DNA from: Myxococcales bacterium
Lineage (GTDB): Bacteria; Myxococcota_A; Polyangia; Haliangiales; Haliangiaceae
Length of the DNA stretch: 64,000 nucleotides
Reading direction: 5' to 3'
Assembly: GCA_016716835.1 (NCBI GenBank)
Contig: JADJUW010000001.1
Span: 2,066,001 to 2,130,000, forward strand
Shown piece by piece: positions 63,883 through 64,000 of the stretch. Position numbers and translations under genes: made by a program. Below the pieces are notes generated by a model, which ran no database searches, was not told where the DNA came from, and worked only from the letters and a program-made list of their open reading frames with translations. How positions within the stretch are numbered: the first letter of the stretch is position 1; each line of letters begins with the position of its first letter.

Positions 63883-64000
63883 ATGTCAAGAATGGTCCAA
63901 TGCGCCAAATTAGGCGCCGAACTCCCTGGCCTGGCCTACAAGCCGTTTGCCGATGCGCTCGGCCAGCGCATCTACGAGCAGATCTCCCAACCCGCGTGGC
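63883..64000 (+). CDS. YggX-like Fe(II)-trafficking protein (C-terminus cut by window edge)
   Basis: The first 39 residues from the ATG at 63883 read MSRMVQCAKL, then YKPFADALGQRIYEQISQPAW. This matches the start of the YggX family (about 90 residues): MSR, a Cys near residue 7, and GxRIYxxISxxAW. The rest is outside the window. YggX protects iron-sulfur proteins and may carry Fe(II). The region 63757-63882 contains no other gene that I can support. Confidence 0.85.
   Translation, partial: MSRMVQCAKLGAELPGLAYKPFADALGQRIYEQISQPAW

Overview
The window looks like a chromosomal stretch of a GC-rich Gram-negative bacterium of the Myxococcota, probably a Haliangium/Kofleria-type member of the Polyangia. 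This is inferred from gene content, not from a marker phylogeny. The clues are: a myxobacterial-style Ser/Thr kinase with an HRDVSPANVL catalytic loop; FHA plus sigma-54 activator proteins; thrombospondin-type-3 OmpA; a PilZ domain of the Myxococcus type; many lipobox proteins; TonB/ExbB/ExbD; type IV pilus parts; and GTTCAG motifs in front of lexA. Most of the window is ordinary core and envelope biology with a small mobile or repeat fraction.

Layout. 1-3427: a FecR-type anti-sigma factor (cut by the window edge) with its ECF sigma factor, a GNAT acetyltransferase whose tail is made of a 7-bp tandem repeat, and a lipoprotein. 3545-6571: a uracil-DNA glycosylase, then the only clearly mobile zone: a REP-associated (Y1/HUH) transposase, an IS30-family transposase and a set of three evenly spaced palindromic repeats. 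6572-16529 (minus): a co-directional envelope block of lipoprotein, SDR enzyme, OmpA-like protein, TamA-like Omp85 protein (frameshifted) and TamB. 16608-20659 (plus): a signalling block of Ser/Thr kinase, short asparaginase-domain protein, PAS histidine kinase and an FHA protein with a dead-looking sigma-54 AAA domain. 20669-30303 (minus): CPBP protease, tRNA-Leu(GAG), lipoprotein, SpoIID protein, serpin lipoprotein, thioredoxin lipoprotein, a TonB protein with an extra C-terminal domain, and LexA. 30457-42084 (mixed strands): MurJ, a pseudopilin, a FadL porin, secreted or lipoprotein unknowns, FabH, PilZ and an LRR-like protein. 42105-50116: AlaRS, an outer-membrane barrel, PilT, and a divergent pair for purine salvage (5'-nucleotidase / Hpt). 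50135-57846: a diguanylate cyclase, surface carboxypeptidase-regulatory-domain proteins, small unknowns, glutamate-cysteine ligase (frameshifted), PyrE. 57944-64000: an FHA-GAF-sigma-54 activator, membrane proteins, DUF2071 and DCC proteins, ExbB/ExbD, and the start of a YggX-like Fe(II)-trafficking protein.

The genes work together mainly at the envelope: TamA/TamB for outer-membrane assembly, TonB with ExbB/ExbD for energised uptake, MurJ and SpoIID for peptidoglycan, and PilT, pseudopilin and PilZ for surface motility. Signalling and stress control sit around them.

The most unusual signals are non-coding. There is a roughly 143-bp element present twice in opposite orientation (27079-27222 and 37438-37579) whose 11-bp terminal inverted repeats co-vary. 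There is an about 80-bp-periodic palindrome trio at 6306-6513, near a REP-type transposase. There is a strong double hairpin at 53392-53478. Several genes are broken by single-base indels. One of these sits exactly on a canonical U UUU UUC slippery heptamer in tamA; the others cluster within 2.5 kb and look more like sequence errors.
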